A DNA stretch of 6,496 bases from Deltaproteobacteria bacterium (GTDB taxonomy: Bacteria; Myxococcota_A; Polyangia; Haliangiales; Haliangiaceae), in NCBI GenBank assembly GCA_013813945.1, contig JACCQV010000169.1, positions 1-6,496 on the forward strand. The letters are read 5' to 3'. Shown in pieces: positions 1 through 6,243 of the stretch (position 1 is the stretch's first letter; each line of letters opens with the position of its first letter). The notes under the pieces are model-generated. The model was not told where the DNA came from. It did no database searches and worked only from the letters and a program-made list of their open reading frames with translations. Both the position numbers and the translations under genes were made by a program.

Positions 1-1114
1 GCGTCAGGGTGCAGCCCGTCACGCAGGCGATGTCGATGCTGACGTTCACGGTCGACGAGCCGGTCTCGCCCGACGTGCTGCTGTATGCAGCTGTGTTGGT
101 GAGCGTCGTGGGACCGCACACCGAGGAGTTGATCGAGATCGGGTACGTGAAGGTCTTCGTGCCCTGGCTCGCGCACACCTCGCCGAGTCCGCCTGGAACC
201 TGGGTGTCCGTCACCGTGACGCAACCGTCGACGGTGGTCGTCGGCGTCGACGAGAACGTGACCGGAACCGTGACGGTTGCGCTGCCGACCATGCTGCCCG
301 CGGCTGCAGTCGCGGTCGCCGTGTTCTGTCGCGCGCTGCCGTCGGCCGGCGCCGCGGTGTACGTGCACGACAGCGTCTCAAGCGGAGACAGGGTCACGGG
401 CCACGTCACACCCGCGCCGCAATCGAGGGCGATGTCGCCGAAGTTCGTCATGCTGTCGGTGACGCTCGAGAGCACGGCGTCGAACGTCGGATCGGGGTTC
501 GTGACGGTGATGGTGCCTCCGACTCCCCAGCCGCTGTCCGAGGACGTCGACGAGACGACCACGTTGAACAGGAGGTCGTAGACCTGGTTGAACGACAGCA
601 GGAGGTTCGTCTGCGCGGCCGACTTCTGGATCGTCCAGTCGTGGCTGCGCGTCCACGACGTCGAAGCCGTCTTCGAGACGAGGACGTCGAGGTCGTAGCA
701 GAAATTGACGTGCGAGATGTCGGCTTGCTGGCCGCCGTTGTTGTTCGGCGTGATCAGCCCGTTGGCGCCGAACGATTCCGGGTTGTACGCGTAGTTGAAC
801 GCGCCGTCGCCGGCCTTCATGAGGACCGCGTCGATCCCGATGGTCGACGACCAGTTCATCGTCTTGGAATTGGTGAACGTGAACTTGAGCGTGGCGCCGC
901 CCGCGAGCGGGTACGTTTGTTCGACGCCGATCGGCGGGCTGTCCACCTTGAGCTCGTGCGCGTAGCCGAGATCGGCGCAGGTTGGATTACCGGGCAAGTA
1001 CGGCGTCTGCACGTCCGAGCGGCTCTCGGTGTCGCCTAGGTCCGAGTCATCCGTGAACCCGACACACGCCCCTGCATACAGAATAGAACCCGCGATAAAT
1101 GCACGAACCAACAC
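1..1114 (-). CDS. Secreted beta-sandwich protein, probable lipoprotein (C-terminus beyond the left edge)
   Basis: Open reading frame of 371 codons with no stop, cut by the window edge. It starts at a GTG (1112-1114) preceded by GGAGG five bases upstream; a TTG at 1109-1111 is an alternative start. The N-terminus is a short hydrophobic signal ending in AGAC (residues 14-17), an acceptable but not ideal lipobox, so lipidation at C17 is probable rather than certain. Residues 46-140 form one domain, with GIDAVLMK (93-100) and SHVNFCYD (134-141). After an aromatic stretch (about 154-163) come repeated Thr/Val-rich strands: TITVTNPDP (201-209), paired Cys at 232 and 250, a second unit with Cys 298 and 314, then Cys 333, 364 and 368. 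The order resembles a widespread family of secreted proteins of unknown function that I recall ending in a GCTLTQGYWK-type segment; here the sequence breaks off at GCTLT. That family link is from memory. Cysteine spacing suggests disulfides and an extracytoplasmic location. Existence of the gene is secure; function is unknown. Confidence 0.85.
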   Translation of the reverse strand, partial: MLVRAFIAGSILYAGACVGFTDDSDLGDTESRSDVQTPYLPGNPTCADLGYAHELKVDSPPIGVEQTYPLAGGATLKFTFTNSKTMNWSSTIGIDAVLMKAGDGAFNYAYNPESFGANGLITPNNNGGQQADISHVNFCYDLDVLVSKTASTSWTRSHDWTIQKSAAQTNLLLSFNQVYDLLFNVVVSSTSSDSGWGVGGTITVTNPDPTFDAVLSSVTDSMTNFGDIALDCGAGVTWPVTLSPLETLSCTYTAAPADGSARQNTATATAAAGSMVGSATVTVPVTFSSTPTTTVDGCVTVTDTQVPGGLGEVCASQGTKTFTYPISINSSVCGPTTLTNTAAYSSTSGETGSSTVNVSIDIACVTGCTLT

Positions 1115-1119
1115 AGCTG

Positions 1120-1124
1120 CCTCC
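1120..1124 (-). promoter_or_regulatory. Ribosome binding site of the beta-sandwich protein gene
   Basis: GGAGG read on the minus strand, five bases before the GTG at 1114 and eight before the in-frame TTG at 1111. It fixes the start of this gene to one of these two codons and supports the short signal peptide that follows. Confidence 0.75.
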
Positions 1125-1157
1125 AATGAAAACGGTTTGAGTGTGCGCGCGTGCCAC

Positions 1158-1174
1158 AGCATCCTACATGCCAA
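1158..1174 (-). promoter_or_regulatory. Predicted sigma-54 (-24/-12) promoter
   Basis: The minus strand reads TTGGCATGTAGGATGCT. Against the RpoN consensus TGGCACG-N4-TTGC it matches 9 of 11 defined positions, with the essential GG and GC dinucleotides exactly 12 bp apart. Transcription would begin near 1147, giving a leader of about 33 bases that contains the GGAGG site of the gene starting at 1114. Orientation, spacing and distance all fit; no sigma-70 pair as good was seen for this gene. Confidence 0.6.
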
Positions 1175-1235
1175 AAATGCACACACGCCAAACTTCCGTT
1201 TTTATTGCGGCTGGTTAGCAACTACCCCGGCTACC

Positions 1236-1252
1236 CGTGACAACGTGTCACG
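1236..1252. promoter_or_regulatory. Perfect 17-bp palindrome, candidate activator-binding site
   Basis: CGTGACA-ACG-TGTCACG is a perfect inverted repeat with 7-bp arms and a 3-bp centre. Its centre (1244) lies about 97 bp upstream of the predicted start near 1147, the usual place for an enhancer bound by a sigma-54 activator of the NtrC type. A/T-rich runs between it and the promoter (around 1172-1177 and 1199-1206) could ease DNA looping. It is too short and lacks the T-run to be a convincing terminator. Which protein binds it cannot be told from the sequence. Confidence 0.5.
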
Positions 1253-1412
1253 ATGCTCCGCTCCCGTAAGGCCGCTAACTGGCGACCCGACTAGCCAGTG
1301 TTCATCTGACACGGGTTTGTGAGCTTGATGGCAACTGCGCCGGTCCACCCGGAGCCCCCCAGCGTGCGAGGTACCGTTCATCAGGCTCGCCGTCGTCGCT
1401 GCTCTCTAGCCG

Positions 1413-2069
1413 TCAACTCCACTTTTGGACGGCCCAGCCACGCTGCCGTGCGTGGCGGCGCAGCCGGGTATCCGGGTTGACTGCGATCGCGGTCCCGACG
1501 CGCTGGAGCATCGGGAGATCGTTGTAGCTGTCGGAGTAGAAGTAGCTCGCGGCGAGATCGATGCCGTGCTTGCTCGCCCAGCGCTCCGCGAGCGTCACCT
1601 TGTGACGGCCGAAGCACAGCGCGCTCGCCTTGCCGGTGAACGCGCGGGTCCGCGCATCGACCTCGAGCTCGCTCGACAGGACGTGCTCGATGCCGACACC
1701 GCGGGCGACGGGGCGCGCGGCGTAGCAGGTCGAGCCGGTGGCGAGAACAATGGCGTGACCGGCGCGGCGATGGTGCTCGACGGCAACGCGGGCCGCGGGC
1801 GCGACCTCGCGGGCGATGTGCTCGCGGTACCAGATCTCGCACTTCGCGATCATCTCCTCCTCGGAGTTGCCGCGAAGGTCGAGGCACAGCCGCGTGAACA
1901 CCGACTCCATGTCGAGGACCGCGAGCTTGTACAGCGCGCTCCAGTAGATCACCTTCGCGATCATCGCGCGCGGCAGCTCACCGCGACGATACAGAAACCG
2001 CGTGTACGACATGCCGGTGTCCACGCGCAGGAGCGTGTTGTCCATGTCGAAGAACGCGGCGATCGTCAC
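1413..2069 (-). CDS. HAD-IB family phosphatase (phosphoserine phosphatase-like fold)
   Basis: A 218-residue cytoplasmic hydrolase of the haloacid dehalogenase superfamily, subfamily IB. All four HAD motifs are visible: motif I DMDNT (D8 nucleophile, D10 acid/base), motif II ATGS (T111), motif III lysine K157 in GRHKVTLAE, and motif IV DSYND (D180, D184). The segment between motifs I and II (about 15-100) is the helical C1 cap typical of subfamily IB. The tail NPDTRLRRHARQRGW (198-212) is characteristic of the SerB-like/CicA-like HAD-IB group rather than of true SerB. Such enzymes remove phosphate from small metabolites or lipid head groups; the substrate is not predictable here. No signal peptide. 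Start is GTG at 2069, with GAGGGA ten bases upstream (2080-2085). The GTG overlaps the TGA of the preceding metallophosphatase gene (2066-2069), which indicates translational coupling and makes this the last gene of the operon. Confidence 0.92.
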   Translation of the reverse strand: MTIAAFFDMDNTLLRVDTGMSYTRFLYRRGELPRAMIAKVIYWSALYKLAVLDMESVFTRLCLDLRGNSEEEMIAKCEIWYREHIAREVAPAARVAVEHHRRAGHAIVLATGSTCYAARPVARGVGIEHVLSSELEVDARTRAFTGKASALCFGRHKVTLAERWASKHGIDLAASYFYSDSYNDLPMLQRVGTAIAVNPDTRLRRHARQRGWAVQKWS

Positions 2070-3292
2070 GGTCGCGCGTTCCCTCGCGGCACCACCGTCG
2101 AATCGAACTGGACACCGTTGGCGTCGATCGCATGGAGCAGGAGCTCGTTCTCCCTGACCTCGACCTGGACGAAGTGAATCACTTCATCGCTGAATGCGGT
2201 GAACGACGACACGCCGACGTCATACGTGCCGCGGCCGCCGCCGCCGGTGACCACGTAGGCAACGCCGTTTTGCGGAACCATCCGCTCGTAGTCGTGATCG
2301 TGGCCGGCGAGGACGAGCTGCACGTCGTGCTTCTCGAGGACCGGCGCCAGCAGCCCACGCAGCCGGGTGTCCGAGCCGTGGTTGCCGGAGGAGTACGGTG
2401 GGCGGTGGAGATAGACGATCTTCCACGGCGCCTTGCTCGCGGCGAGATCCGCATCGAGCCACTTCGCCTGCGTCGCGTAGTCCGACTCGGTGTCGAGGGC
2501 CACGAAGTGCACCATGCCCCAGTCGTACGAGTACCACTTCTCGCCGCTATCGCCGGGTAGCGCGAACACGTCGCGGAACGGTGCGCCCGACAGCGTCTTG
2601 TAGTCGTGGTTGCCGGCCGCCGGATAGAACGGCAGCGAGGAGAACATCTCGGCGTACACGCCGAACACGTTGTCCTCGTACTCGCCGATCGTGCCGCTGT
2701 CATAGGCGACGTCGCCGGTGTGGATGATCAGATCGTAGGGCACGTCGAGCATCCGCTCACGCAGCGCGTACTGATCGCTGCCTCCGCCACCGGAGTCACC
2801 GAATGCGAGGAACCGCACTGGCTTGGTGCTCTCCGCGCGCGGCGCGGTCCGCATGCCGATTCGTTCGGTCAACGGCGCGGCCGCCCCGAGCGCGTAGCAG
2901 TAGACCGTATCCGGCTCGAGGCCGGTGATCGTGGCCCACATCTGGGTCTCGCCCGTCGACCGTTGCGCGCTGCGCTGCACGATCGCCGGCGCGGTCGTCA
3001 CGTACTCACCCCTCGGCGTGGTCACCACGACGTGCTCACCGGCCGGAGCCGTCGTCACCCAGCCGATCATCGCGGACGATGTCGTCACCTGCTGGAGATA
3101 CGGCGCGCGCTGGATGACAGCGCCGGCATCGGTCGCACTGCCCTCCCCGCACGCAGCACGCAGCTCGTGCAGCGGGGAGCGGCGCTCCGCAGCGTTGGAC
3201 ATATCGCCGAGCTTCGTCGCTCCGATATTTCCTGATTGATTCTGGTCACACGCGGCAAACGCCGCGACAACGATCGCGCTTGTGATCTTCAC
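2066..3292 (-). CDS. Purple acid phosphatase-like metallophosphatase, exported, probable lipoprotein
   Basis: A 408-residue protein. The GTG at 3292 is chosen because it opens directly onto a signal peptide (VKITSAIVVAAFAAC) with a lipobox-like FAAC and C15 as candidate lipid anchor; a longer reading frame extends upstream but overlaps the previous gene and is low-complexity Arg/Pro-rich. No strong ribosome binding site precedes it. Residues about 62-150 form the fibronectin-III-like N-terminal domain of purple acid phosphatases (RAPYLQQVTTSSAMIGW). The calcineurin-like catalytic domain follows, with all five motifs: GDS (D166), GDVAY (D194, Y197), GNHD (N228), VYLH (H296) and GHDH (H331, H333). 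All seven metal ligands known in the family are present, including the Tyr that marks purple acid phosphatases, so the enzyme is probably active. It would hydrolyse phosphate esters outside the cytoplasm. Asp at +2 after the lipid Cys would mean inner-membrane retention by E. coli rules, which may not hold here. Confidence 0.9.
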   Translation of the reverse strand: MKITSAIVVAAFAACDQNQSGNIGATKLGDMSNAAERRSPLHELRAACGEGSATDAGAVIQRAPYLQQVTTSSAMIGWVTTAPAGEHVVVTTPRGEYVTTAPAIVQRSAQRSTGETQMWATITGLEPDTVYCYALGAAAPLTERIGMRTAPRAESTKPVRFLAFGDSGGGGSDQYALRERMLDVPYDLIIHTGDVAYDSGTIGEYEDNVFGVYAEMFSSLPFYPAAGNHDYKTLSGAPFRDVFALPGDSGEKWYSYDWGMVHFVALDTESDYATQAKWLDADLAASKAPWKIVYLHRPPYSSGNHGSDTRLRGLLAPVLEKHDVQLVLAGHDHDYERMVPQNGVAYVVTGGGGRGTYDVGVSSFTAFSDEVIHFVQVEVRENELLLHAIDANGVQFDSTVVPRGNARP

Positions 3293-3339
3293 CCGGCGGT
3301 TCGTGTAGCACTCACCAGCCGCGTGGCCAGGTCGAACGT

Positions 3340-4089
3340 TCAGCGGAGCACCATGAGGTCGAGAAACCGGATCAGGATGTTCGATCCTGCGTGCGTGAGC
3401 GTTGACGCGAGGATCGAGCCCGTCGCCGAACGCATCCAGCCGAACAACAGGCCCGGGAAGAACGTCGCGAGCGCGCGTGGATCCCCGTCCTTGGGTAGGT
3501 GGATCAGCGCAAACGCGAGCGCCGACAGCACCAGCGCTAGACCTACACCACCGCCCAGGATCCGGCGCTTTGGCGGAAACCGATGCTCGAGAAGGCCGAG
3601 CAGGAAGCCGCGGAAGAACAGCTCCTCGGGGAGGGCGACGACGATCAGCTGCACGGCACAGAACTCGGCGAGCTTCCACGTCAGCTCAGGCGCGTGGAGC
3701 CCGGCGAGCCCGCCGTAGCGAGTGCACATCTTCCGCGGCACGAGGTGCTCGAGCACACTGCCGTTGCAGGCGATCTCGTAGAACGCGAAGTAGCCGAGCG
3801 CGAAGATCGGAAAGATCACCGCGATCGCGGAGATCGCCGTGATCACACCTTGCTTCACCGGCGACGCGTGAAACGCATAGTCGACGAGATCCTCCTTGCG
3901 GCGCCACGCGACGTAGACGGGCACGTACAGGAACAGCACTGCGACGAGCGCCGAGCCAAGGTGCCCGATCGCCGGCAGCGTGATGTCGATGCGCACCAGT
4001 GCGGTGACGAGCACAGCGACGACGACCCACGCGATCAGCGCATCGCGACCGCTCGTGCGTGGATCGCTGCGAAGCCCGGGCGCCGTCAC
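3340..4089 (-). CDS. CPBP family intramembrane glutamic endopeptidase (CAAX protease/Rce1-like)
   Basis: A 249-residue polytopic membrane protein. Hydrophobic segments lie at about 17-34, 38-61, 82-107, 141-168, 180-198, 205-220 and 225-246. The conserved ABI/CPBP motifs are all present: EELFFRG (E155, E156, R160), FALIH (F193, H197) and HAGSN (H233, N237), so the catalytic site looks intact. Family members cut proteins inside the membrane; some process prenylated proteins, bacteriocins or C-terminal sorting signals. The segment ATFFPGLLFGWMRSATGSI (208-226) resembles, as I remember it, the myxobacterial CPBP proteases proposed as myxosortases for MYXO-CTERM proteins; this is a suggestion only. 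Two cysteines (C108, C122) sit in the loop after the third membrane segment. Start is GTG at 4089, 24 bases after the stop of the preceding lipoprotein gene; the gap to the next gene is 47 bases. Ribosome binding sites are weak, consistent with coupling inside an operon. Confidence 0.9.
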   Translation of the reverse strand: MTAPGLRSDPRTSGRDALIAWVVVAVLVTALVRIDITLPAIGHLGSALVAVLFLYVPVYVAWRRKEDLVDYAFHASPVKQGVITAISAIAVIFPIFALGYFAFYEIACNGSVLEHLVPRKMCTRYGGLAGLHAPELTWKLAEFCAVQLIVVALPEELFFRGFLLGLLEHRFPPKRRILGGGVGLALVLSALAFALIHLPKDGDPRALATFFPGLLFGWMRSATGSILASTLTHAGSNILIRFLDLMVLR

Positions 4090-4113
4090 ATCGCTACGGT
4101 ACCCGATCGGCGA

Positions 4114-5052
4114 TCAGTTCGAGCGCAGCGGATCGTACGAGCCGGTGATCACCGTGTCGGCGATGACCTGAGTCTGCAGCTGCGCGATCAGCTTCAGCTG
4201 GTCGGCGTCGAGGTCCGCCTGGGTCGGGTAGCCCCACGCCTGGACGTACGCGACCGTGGTCGGGTTCATCTCGATCGCCATGAACAACCCGTCCTTGGAC
4301 GAGTGCCTCTGCTGCGAGTGGCGGACCGGGAGGCCGACCGACGACGAGAAGTAGTAGGCGTCGACGCCCTCGAGGGGAGTGGCCGTGTTCGGCGTGCTCG
4401 AGACGGTCGCGATGAAGTTCGAGATCTCGTCGCCGTTACAGTCGCGGACCGCTCCGGCGAGGATGCCCGTGCCCGGCGTGCGAGAGACGCCGATCAGGGC
4501 CGGCAGCGTCGCGCCGGTCGCGGTGGACACGCTCTGGATCCGGCCGACCACCTGGGGGTCCATGTTCGGCATCGCCTGGTTCAGCGTCTGGTTCAGCAGC
4601 AGCGTGTCCAGCGCGTTCGGGTTGATCATCTTGTAGCCGAACCGCTTGGTTCCCGCGGGGATCTCGACGCTGACGGTCGCGCCTGACGACGTCGACACGT
4701 ACGGGCCACCCGGGAATGGCGTTCCCGCGTCCTGGTTCGCGAACACGGTCACGGTGGTGTTGGGGACGAGATTTCCACTCTGGAAGTCCTCGACCTTGGT
4801 GTCGATCGTCACCGCCGTGGTGTTCGCGACGTCCGCGTTCGGCGTGTTGAGGCAGGCAAGGTTCGCCGGCCCGATCTCGGCCCAGGTGTCCGGAGCCGTC
4901 TCCATGTTCGCCTTGAGCGGCGCGATCGGCTTGCTGAAGCCGACGTCCTTGATGGGGGCATCGACCATCGGAGGCGCGTCATCCCCGCCGCATGCGGCGA
5001 GCGAGGCGAGCCCAATGAATGAGACGAACGTGAAAGTCGAGGATAGGCGCAT
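4114..5052 (-). CDS. Lipoprotein with two carboxypeptidase regulatory-like (beta-sandwich) domains, function unknown
   Basis: A 312-residue protein with a clear lipoprotein signal: a basic start, hydrophobic 7-20, lipobox LAAC and lipid anchor C21, followed by the flexible GGDDAPP linker. Two units look like carboxypeptidase regulatory-like folds. The first is about 78-140 (VEDFQSGNLVPNTTVTVF, then EIPAGTKRFGY). The second is about 196-275, with GAVRDCNGDEISNFIATVS, PVRHSQQRHSSKDGLF and a closing VQAWGYP. Cys67 and Cys205 are the only cysteines of the mature chain besides C21. I do not recognise a named family beyond this fold, and there are no catalytic motifs, so a structural or ligand-binding role at the cell envelope is likely. 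ATG at 5052 is supported by GGGAG six bases upstream and by a sigma-70-like promoter. It is the first gene of the minus-strand operon, so the lipoprotein, protease and two phosphatases are probably co-transcribed. Confidence 0.88.
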   Translation of the reverse strand: MRLSSTFTFVSFIGLASLAACGGDDAPPMVDAPIKDVGFSKPIAPLKANMETAPDTWAEIGPANLACLNTPNADVANTTAVTIDTKVEDFQSGNLVPNTTVTVFANQDAGTPFPGGPYVSTSSGATVSVEIPAGTKRFGYKMINPNALDTLLLNQTLNQAMPNMDPQVVGRIQSVSTATGATLPALIGVSRTPGTGILAGAVRDCNGDEISNFIATVSSTPNTATPLEGVDAYYFSSSVGLPVRHSQQRHSSKDGLFMAIEMNPTTVAYVQAWGYPTQADLDADQLKLIAQLQTQVIADTVITGSYDPLRSN

Positions 5053-5058
5053 GAACGG

Positions 5059-5063
5059 CTCCC
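5059..5063 (-). promoter_or_regulatory. Ribosome binding site of the operon's first gene
   Basis: GGGAG on the minus strand, six bases before the ATG at 5052. It supports this start over later in-frame codons, which would destroy the lipoprotein signal peptide. Confidence 0.7.
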
Positions 5064-5078
5064 GGCGAAAGATGGTGC

Positions 5079-5107
5079 GTTTTAGCGGCCCTGCGTCGCC
5101 GGATCAA
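5079..5107 (-). promoter_or_regulatory. Predicted sigma-70-type promoter of the four-gene operon
   Basis: On the minus strand, TTGATC (5102-5107) and TAAAAC (5079-5084) are separated by exactly 17 bp; each matches 4 of 6 consensus positions. Transcription would start near 5072, giving a leader of about 20 bases that contains the GGGAG site. The fit of spacing and location is good, the hexamers are only moderate. Confidence 0.45.
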
Positions 5108-5143
5108 CCATTTCCCACCCCGGGCCGGGAGCAATGTGACGCC

Positions 5144-5173
5144 TTGCGCGTCTGGCACTGCGGCCGGTACAAC
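5144..5173 (+). promoter_or_regulatory. Weak candidate promoter of the aldolase gene
   Basis: TTGCGC (5144-5149) and TACAAC (5168-5173) are 18 bp apart, matching 3 and 4 consensus positions. Transcription would begin around 5180, one or two bases from the ATG at 5182, so the transcript would be nearly leaderless. This fits the lack of a clear ribosome binding site, but the match is weak and could be chance; the true promoter may lie elsewhere in 5053-5181. Confidence 0.2.
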
Positions 5174-5181
5174 GCAGGCCC

Positions 5182-6243
5182 ATGGCCAGGAACATTCGTG
5201 AGCTTCTCGGCGAGCACGCCACCCTGCTCGATCACAAGAGCAAGACCATCCCCGCGAGCCTCTTGACGCTGCCGTCGCCGAGCTACATCGACGACATCTA
5301 TGCGCGCAGCTCGGACCGCACGCCGCGTGTCCTCGGCTCGCTCAACCAGATGTTTTCCCACGGCCGGCTGGCGAACACGGGTTACGTGTCGATCCTGCCC
5401 GTCGATCAGGGCATCGAGCACTCGGCCGGAGCGTCATTCGCGCCGAACCCGGCGATGTTCGATCCCGAGAACATCATCAAGCTCGCGATCGAGGGCGGCT
5501 GCAGCGCGGTCGCCTCGACGTACGGCGTCCTCGGGATCACGGCGCGCAAGTATGCGCACAAGATCCCGTTCATCGTGAAGATCAACCACAACGAGCTGCT
5601 CAGCTACCCGAACACGTACGACCAGACGCTGTTCGGCAACATCCGCCAGTGCTTCGACATGGGCGCGGTCGGTGTCGGCGCGACGGTGTACTGGGGCGCG
5701 CCCGAGTCCCGTCGCCAGCTCACCGAGATCGCGAACGCGTTCGCCGAGGCGCACCAGCTCGGCATGTTCACGGTGCTGTGGTGCTACGTCCGCAACAACG
5801 CGTTCAAGACCGCGGCGGGCGATCAGAGCCTCACGGCGGATCTCACCGGCCAGGCCAACCACCTCGGCGTGACGATCCAGGCGGATATCATCAAGCAGAA
5901 GCTTCCCGAGCTGAACGGCGGCTACAACGACCCCGCGCTCAAGGGGCTCGGCAAGACCCACAAGAAGGTCTACACCGATCTGACGAGCGACAACCCGATC
6001 GATCTGACGCGCTATCAGGTCGCGAACTGCTACATGGGCCGCGTCGGGCTCATCAACAGCGGCGGCGCGTCCGGTGAGAGCGATCTCCGGGATGCGGTGA
6101 TCACCGCGGTGGTCAACAAGCGAGCGGGCGGAATGGGCCTGATCGCCGGTCGTAAGGCGTTCCAGCGTCCTTTCAAGGAGGGTGTCGACCTGCTCGAGGC
6201 GATCCAGGACGTCTATCTCGCAAAAGACGTGACCGTCGCTTAG
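5182..6243 (+). CDS. fbaB: Fructose-bisphosphate aldolase, class I (FbaB/DhnA type)
   Basis: A complete 353-residue enzyme that reversibly splits fructose 1,6-bisphosphate into glyceraldehyde 3-phosphate and dihydroxyacetone phosphate, in the cytoplasm. From memory it aligns nearly end to end with E. coli FbaB (350 residues), sharing SILPVDQGIEHSAGASFA (70-87), AVASTYGVLG (109-118), SYPNTYDQTL (141-150), ADLTGQANHL (219-228), RYQVANCYMGR (277-287) and NKRAGGMGLI (312-321). This is the archaeal-type class I family, which uses a Schiff-base lysine and no metal; by alignment the lysine is K238 in IIKQK. D75, Y170 and W171 line the expected active site, and SGG (293-295) and GR (323-324) bind phosphate. 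The ATG at 5182 gives the usual family length, but no good ribosome binding site precedes it. It is divergent from the lipoprotein operon. The TAG stop lies in a 12-bp tandem repeat that supplies a second in-frame TAA. Confidence 0.97.
   Translation: MARNIRELLGEHATLLDHKSKTIPASLLTLPSPSYIDDIYARSSDRTPRVLGSLNQMFSHGRLANTGYVSILPVDQGIEHSAGASFAPNPAMFDPENIIKLAIEGGCSAVASTYGVLGITARKYAHKIPFIVKINHNELLSYPNTYDQTLFGNIRQCFDMGAVGVGATVYWGAPESRRQLTEIANAFAEAHQLGMFTVLWCYVRNNAFKTAAGDQSLTADLTGQANHLGVTIQADIIKQKLPELNGGYNDPALKGLGKTHKKVYTDLTSDNPIDLTRYQVANCYMGRVGLINSGGASGESDLRDAVITAVVNKRAGGMGLIAGRKAFQRPFKEGVDLLEAIQDVYLAKDVTVA

Larger units (their letters stand above)
1115..1412. other. Intergenic region, 298 bp, between the HAD gene end and the beta-sandwich gene start
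   Basis: No coding sequence is supported here. It is visibly richer in A+T than the flanking genes between about 1165 and 1220. It holds the ribosome binding site, the sigma-54-like promoter and the 17-bp palindrome described separately. Weaker inverted repeats are ACTGGC/GCCAGT (1278-1283 with 1294-1299) and GTTAGC/GCTAAC (1214-1219 with 1274-1279). No hairpin followed by a T-run was found after the stop codon of the upstream operon, so its terminator is not identified. Confidence 0.6.

Noticed and set aside
9..581. A 190-codon plus-strand open frame rich in Val and Thr
   Set aside because: It is the exact antisense of the Thr/Val-rich strands of the minus-strand beta-sandwich gene, which has a signal peptide, ribosome binding site and family-like domains.
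1278..1299. Inverted repeat ACTGGC/GCCAGT as a terminator of the four-gene operon
   Set aside because: Only six base pairs with a 10-base loop and no T-run on the minus strand; more than 110 bases beyond the stop codon.
1029..1322. A 97-codon plus-strand open frame over the intergenic region
   Set aside because: No recognisable domain, no ribosome binding site noted, and it crosses the start of the minus-strand gene and its promoter.
3293..3679. 129-codon N-terminal extension of the metallophosphatase frame
   Set aside because: It overlaps the CPBP gene, is Arg/Pro-rich without domain character, and would bury the signal peptide that starts at the GTG at 3292.
3583..4686. A 367-codon plus-strand open frame, Arg/Asp/Val-rich
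   Set aside because: It lies antisense to the CPBP protease and the lipoprotein, both with clear motifs; long antisense frames are expected in GC-rich DNA.
5138..5152. Inverted repeat GACGC-CTTGC-GCGTC upstream of the aldolase
   Set aside because: Only 5-bp arms in GC-rich DNA; expected by chance and not placed on a convincing promoter.
5155..5170. TGGCAC near the aldolase start as a sigma-54 -24 element
   Set aside because: The required GC is not found 12 bp downstream (GG instead), and the position is too close to the ATG.
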